A stretch of 64,000 bases of DNA from Argopecten irradians (Eukaryota; Mollusca; Bivalvia; Pectinida; Pectinidae), in contig NC_091146.1 of the NCBI RefSeq assembly GCF_041381155.1, positions 1,753,224 to 1,817,223 of the forward strand, in the 5' to 3' direction. A model generated the notes under the pieces. The model was not told where the DNA came from, ran no database searches, and saw only the letters and a program-made list of their open reading frames with translations. Both the position numbers and the translations under genes were made by a program. Of this stretch, positions 61,105 through 64,000 are shown in pieces. Each line of letters starts with the position of its first letter. Position 1 is the stretch's first letter.

Positions 61105-64000
61105 ATGATGTGGATACACGGGAGTACCAGGGTCTTGGACGGGAGAACCAGAGTCTATGGTGGCTACATAAGTGGAATGGATACAACGGGATTTATCATA
61201 GTCTCTATAATTAGATTGTGGATCTCATATGGTTACGATGGACGGGGAGTACCAGAGTCTTTGGTGGCCCTACATTATGTGGATGGACGGGAGTACCAGA
61301 GTACTATGTGAGCTTACGTATGGTGGATACACGGGAATATCAGAGTCTATATAACATGGTGGGCTATACATACTGTAGATGGACGGGAGTACCAGAGTTC
61401 TTTTGGTGGCTATGCATATGTGGATGGTATTCTAAAGATTGAGCGATTACCATGATGTCCTATGAAAGTACCGAGGTCTTGGCTGGTACGTAATGTGGAT
61501 AACACGGGAGAGTAAGTATGTGGAGAGCTATAGTAAATGGTGGCTTACAATGTTATGTTAAGATGGACTGGGTAGTACCAGAGTCTTTGGTGGCTACATA
61601 TGTGGATGGACGGGACGTGTAGTACCAGAGTCTATGGTGGTGGCTACATATGTGGATGGACGGGAGTACCAGAGTCTATGGTGGCTACATATGTGGATGG
61701 ACGGAGTACCAGAGTCTTTGGTGGCTACATATGTGGATATGGACGGGGAGTACCAGTAGTCTATGGTGGACCTACTATATAATGTGGATGGACTCGAAAG
61801 TACAAGAGTCTTTGGTGGCTACATATGTGGGATGGACGGGTTAAGTACCAGAGTCTTTGGTGGCTACATATTTGTGGACTGGACGGAGTACCAGAGTCTA
61901 TGGTGGCTACATATTGTGGATGGACGGGAGTACCAGAGTCTATGGTGGCTACATATGTGGATGGGACGGGAGTACCAGAGTCTATGGTGGCTATTGAGGA
62001 CCAGTATTAGAGTCTATGGTGGCTGACTGGACGGGAGTACCAGAGTCTATGGTGGCTACATATGTGGATGGACGGGAGTACCAGAGTCTATGGTGGCTAC
62101 ATATGTGGATGAACGGGAGTACCAGAGTCTATGGTGGCTACATATGTATACACGGGAGTACCAGAGTCTATGGTGGAGATGGACCAGAGTCTATGGTGGC
62201 TACATATGTGGATGGACGGGAGGACCAGAGAGTCTTTGGTGGCTACATATGTGGATGGACGGGAGTACCAGAGTCTATGGTGGCTACATATGTGGATGGA
62301 CGGGAGTACCAGAGTCTTTGGTGGCTACATATGTGGATGGACGGGAGTACCAGAGTCTATGGTGGCTACATATGTGGATGGACGGGAGTACCAGAGTCTA
62401 TGGTGGCTACATATGTGGATGGACGGGAGTACCAGAGAGTCTATGGTGGCTACATATGTGGATGGACGGGAGTACCAGAGTCTATGGTGGCTACATATGT
62501 GGATGGACGGGAGTACCAGAGTCTATGGTGGCTACATATGTGGATGGACGGGATACCAGAGTCTATGGTGGCTACATATGTGGATGGACGGGAGTACCAG
62601 AGTCTATGGTGGCTACATATGTGGATGGACGGGAGTACCAGAGTCTATGGTGGCCTACATATGTGGATGGACGGGAGTACCAGAGTCTATGGTGGCTACA
62701 TATGTGGATGGACGGGAGTACCAGAGTCTATGGTGGCTACATATGTGATGGACGGGAGTACCAGAGTCTATGGTGGCTACATATGTGGATGGACGGGAGT
62801 ACCAGAGTCTATGGTGGCTACATATGTGGATGGACGGGAGTACCAGAGTCTTGGTGGCTACATATGTGGATGGACGGGAGTACCAGAGTCTATGGTGGCT
62901 ACATATGTGGATGGACGGGAGTACCAGAGTCTTTGGTGGCTACATATGTGGATGGACGGGAGTACCAGAGTCTATGGTGGCTACATATGTGGATGGACGG
63001 GAGTACCAGAGTCTTTGGTGGCTACATATGTGGATGGACGGGAGTACCAGAGTCTTTGGTGGCTACATATGTGGATGGACGGGAGTACCAGAGTCTATGG
63101 TGGCTACATTTGTGGATGGACGGGAGTACCAGAGTCTTGGTGGCTACATATGTGGATGGACGGGAGTACCAGAGTCTATGGTGGCTACATATGTGGATGG
63201 ACGGGAGTACCAGAGTCTATGGTGGCTACATTTGTGGATGGACGGGAGTACCAGAGTCTTTGGTGGCTACATTTGTGGATGGACGGGAGTACCAGAGTCT
63301 ATGGTGGCTACATTTGTGGATGGACGGGAGTACCAGAGTCTATGGTGGCTACATATGTGGATGGACGGGAGTACCAGAGTCTTTGGTGGCTACATTTGTG
63401 GATGGACGGGAGTACCGGAGTCTATGGTGGCTACATTTGTGGATGGACGGGAGTACCAGAGTCTTTGGTGGCTACATTTGTGGATGGACGGGAGTACCAG
63501 AGTCTATGGTGGCTACATTTGTGGATGGACGGGAGTACTAGAGTCTTTGGTGGCTACATATGTGGATGGACGGGAGTACCAGAGTCTATGGTGGCTACAT
63601 ATGTGATACGGCGGTCTGTGGTACATTGTGGATGGACGGGAGTACCAGAGTCTATGGTGGCTACATATGTGGATGGACGGGAGTACCAGAGTCTTTGGTG
63701 GCTACATATGTGGATGGACGGGAGTACCAGAGTCTATGGTGGCTACATATGTGGATGGACGGGAGTACCAGAGTCTATGGTGGCTACATATGTGGATGGA
63801 CGGGAGTACCAGAGTCTTTGGTGGCTACATTTGTGGATGGACGGGAGTACCAGAGTCTATGGTGGCTACATATGTGGATGGACGGGAGTACCAGAGTCTT
63901 TGGTGGCTACATTTGTGGATGGACGGGAGTACCAGAGTCTATGGTGGCTACATTTGTGGATGGACGGGAGTACCAGAGTCTTTGGTGGCTACATATGTGG
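61105..64000. repeat. 41-bp tandem array (about 70 copies), open-ended
   Basis: The unit is GTGGATGGACGGGAGTACCA, GAGTCTATGGTGGCTACATA and T. The first 500-700 bp is degenerate with indels; from about 62190 units are nearly identical except TATGG/TTTGG and CATAT/CATTT. The array continues past the window end. Plus-strand frames of up to 483 residues arise because the 41-bp unit has no stop in any plus frame; one frame cycles through all three phases every 123 bp. Not called as a gene. Confidence 0.97.

Noticed and set aside
62090..63606. 483-residue plus-strand frame resembling a Trp/Gly-rich structural protein
   Set aside because: The 41-bp unit has no stop in any plus frame; frames switch at every indel and continue into the next.

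Overview
The window is nuclear DNA of an animal, most likely a marine mollusc (probably a bivalve). Reasons: two spliced animal-type membrane-protein genes with GT-AG introns; AT-rich DNA; TTAA-flanked and TA-flanked DNA transposon families plus a mariner relic; a tRNA-derived SINE and other dispersed repeats resembling ones I associate with bivalve genomes; and short pieces close to the molluscan 'AAGGGAGACAACTC' type repeat (near 6216 and 34020). The species assignment is inference; nothing here was searched against a database.

More than half of the window is tandem repeat: a 60-bp array (1-3496), a 25-bp array (4290-5740), a 20-bp array (6706-9580), a 76-bp satellite (12789-27139, broken once by a 1.23-kb TA-flanked element), a 46-bp AT-rich array (32374-33090), a 46-bp satellite (35303-45412), a 44-bp array (45413-46046) and a 41-bp array (61105-64000, running off the window). 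Nearly all long open frames in the window are by-products of these arrays.

Two genes can be assembled, both on the minus strand. Gene 1 encodes a protein of about 678 residues with four TM2 domains and a long polar tail. Its first coding exon is at 30085-30442 and its last at 10447-12125, so one intron of 17,959 bp, mostly 76-bp satellite, splits the second TM2 domain. The intron start is a long array in which the last bases of exon 1 and its splice donor are duplicated about 20 times. The stop codon lies inside the TTAA target of a MITE, so the MITE supplies the start of the 3' UTR. Gene 2 (49163 to 46327, three exons, about 298 residues) encodes a signal-peptide-bearing, glycosylation-rich, single-pass protein with a dibasic cleavage-like site, an acidic tyrosine-rich juxtamembrane stretch and a cysteine-rich tail. 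I do not recognise its family. Two perfect CRE palindromes 21 bp apart lie just upstream of its first exon.

The rest (27.1-34 kb and 49.5-61 kb) is a mosaic of small transposable elements: four copies of one TTAA-flanked ~357-bp MITE, another TTAA MITE, elements with 8-bp target duplications, several long near-perfect hairpins, a mariner-family element with a broken transposase that itself hosts a 74-bp hairpin insertion, a SINE and a probable LINE 3' end. No rRNA, tRNA gene, CRISPR array or prokaryotic feature was seen. All alignments and counts were made by eye.
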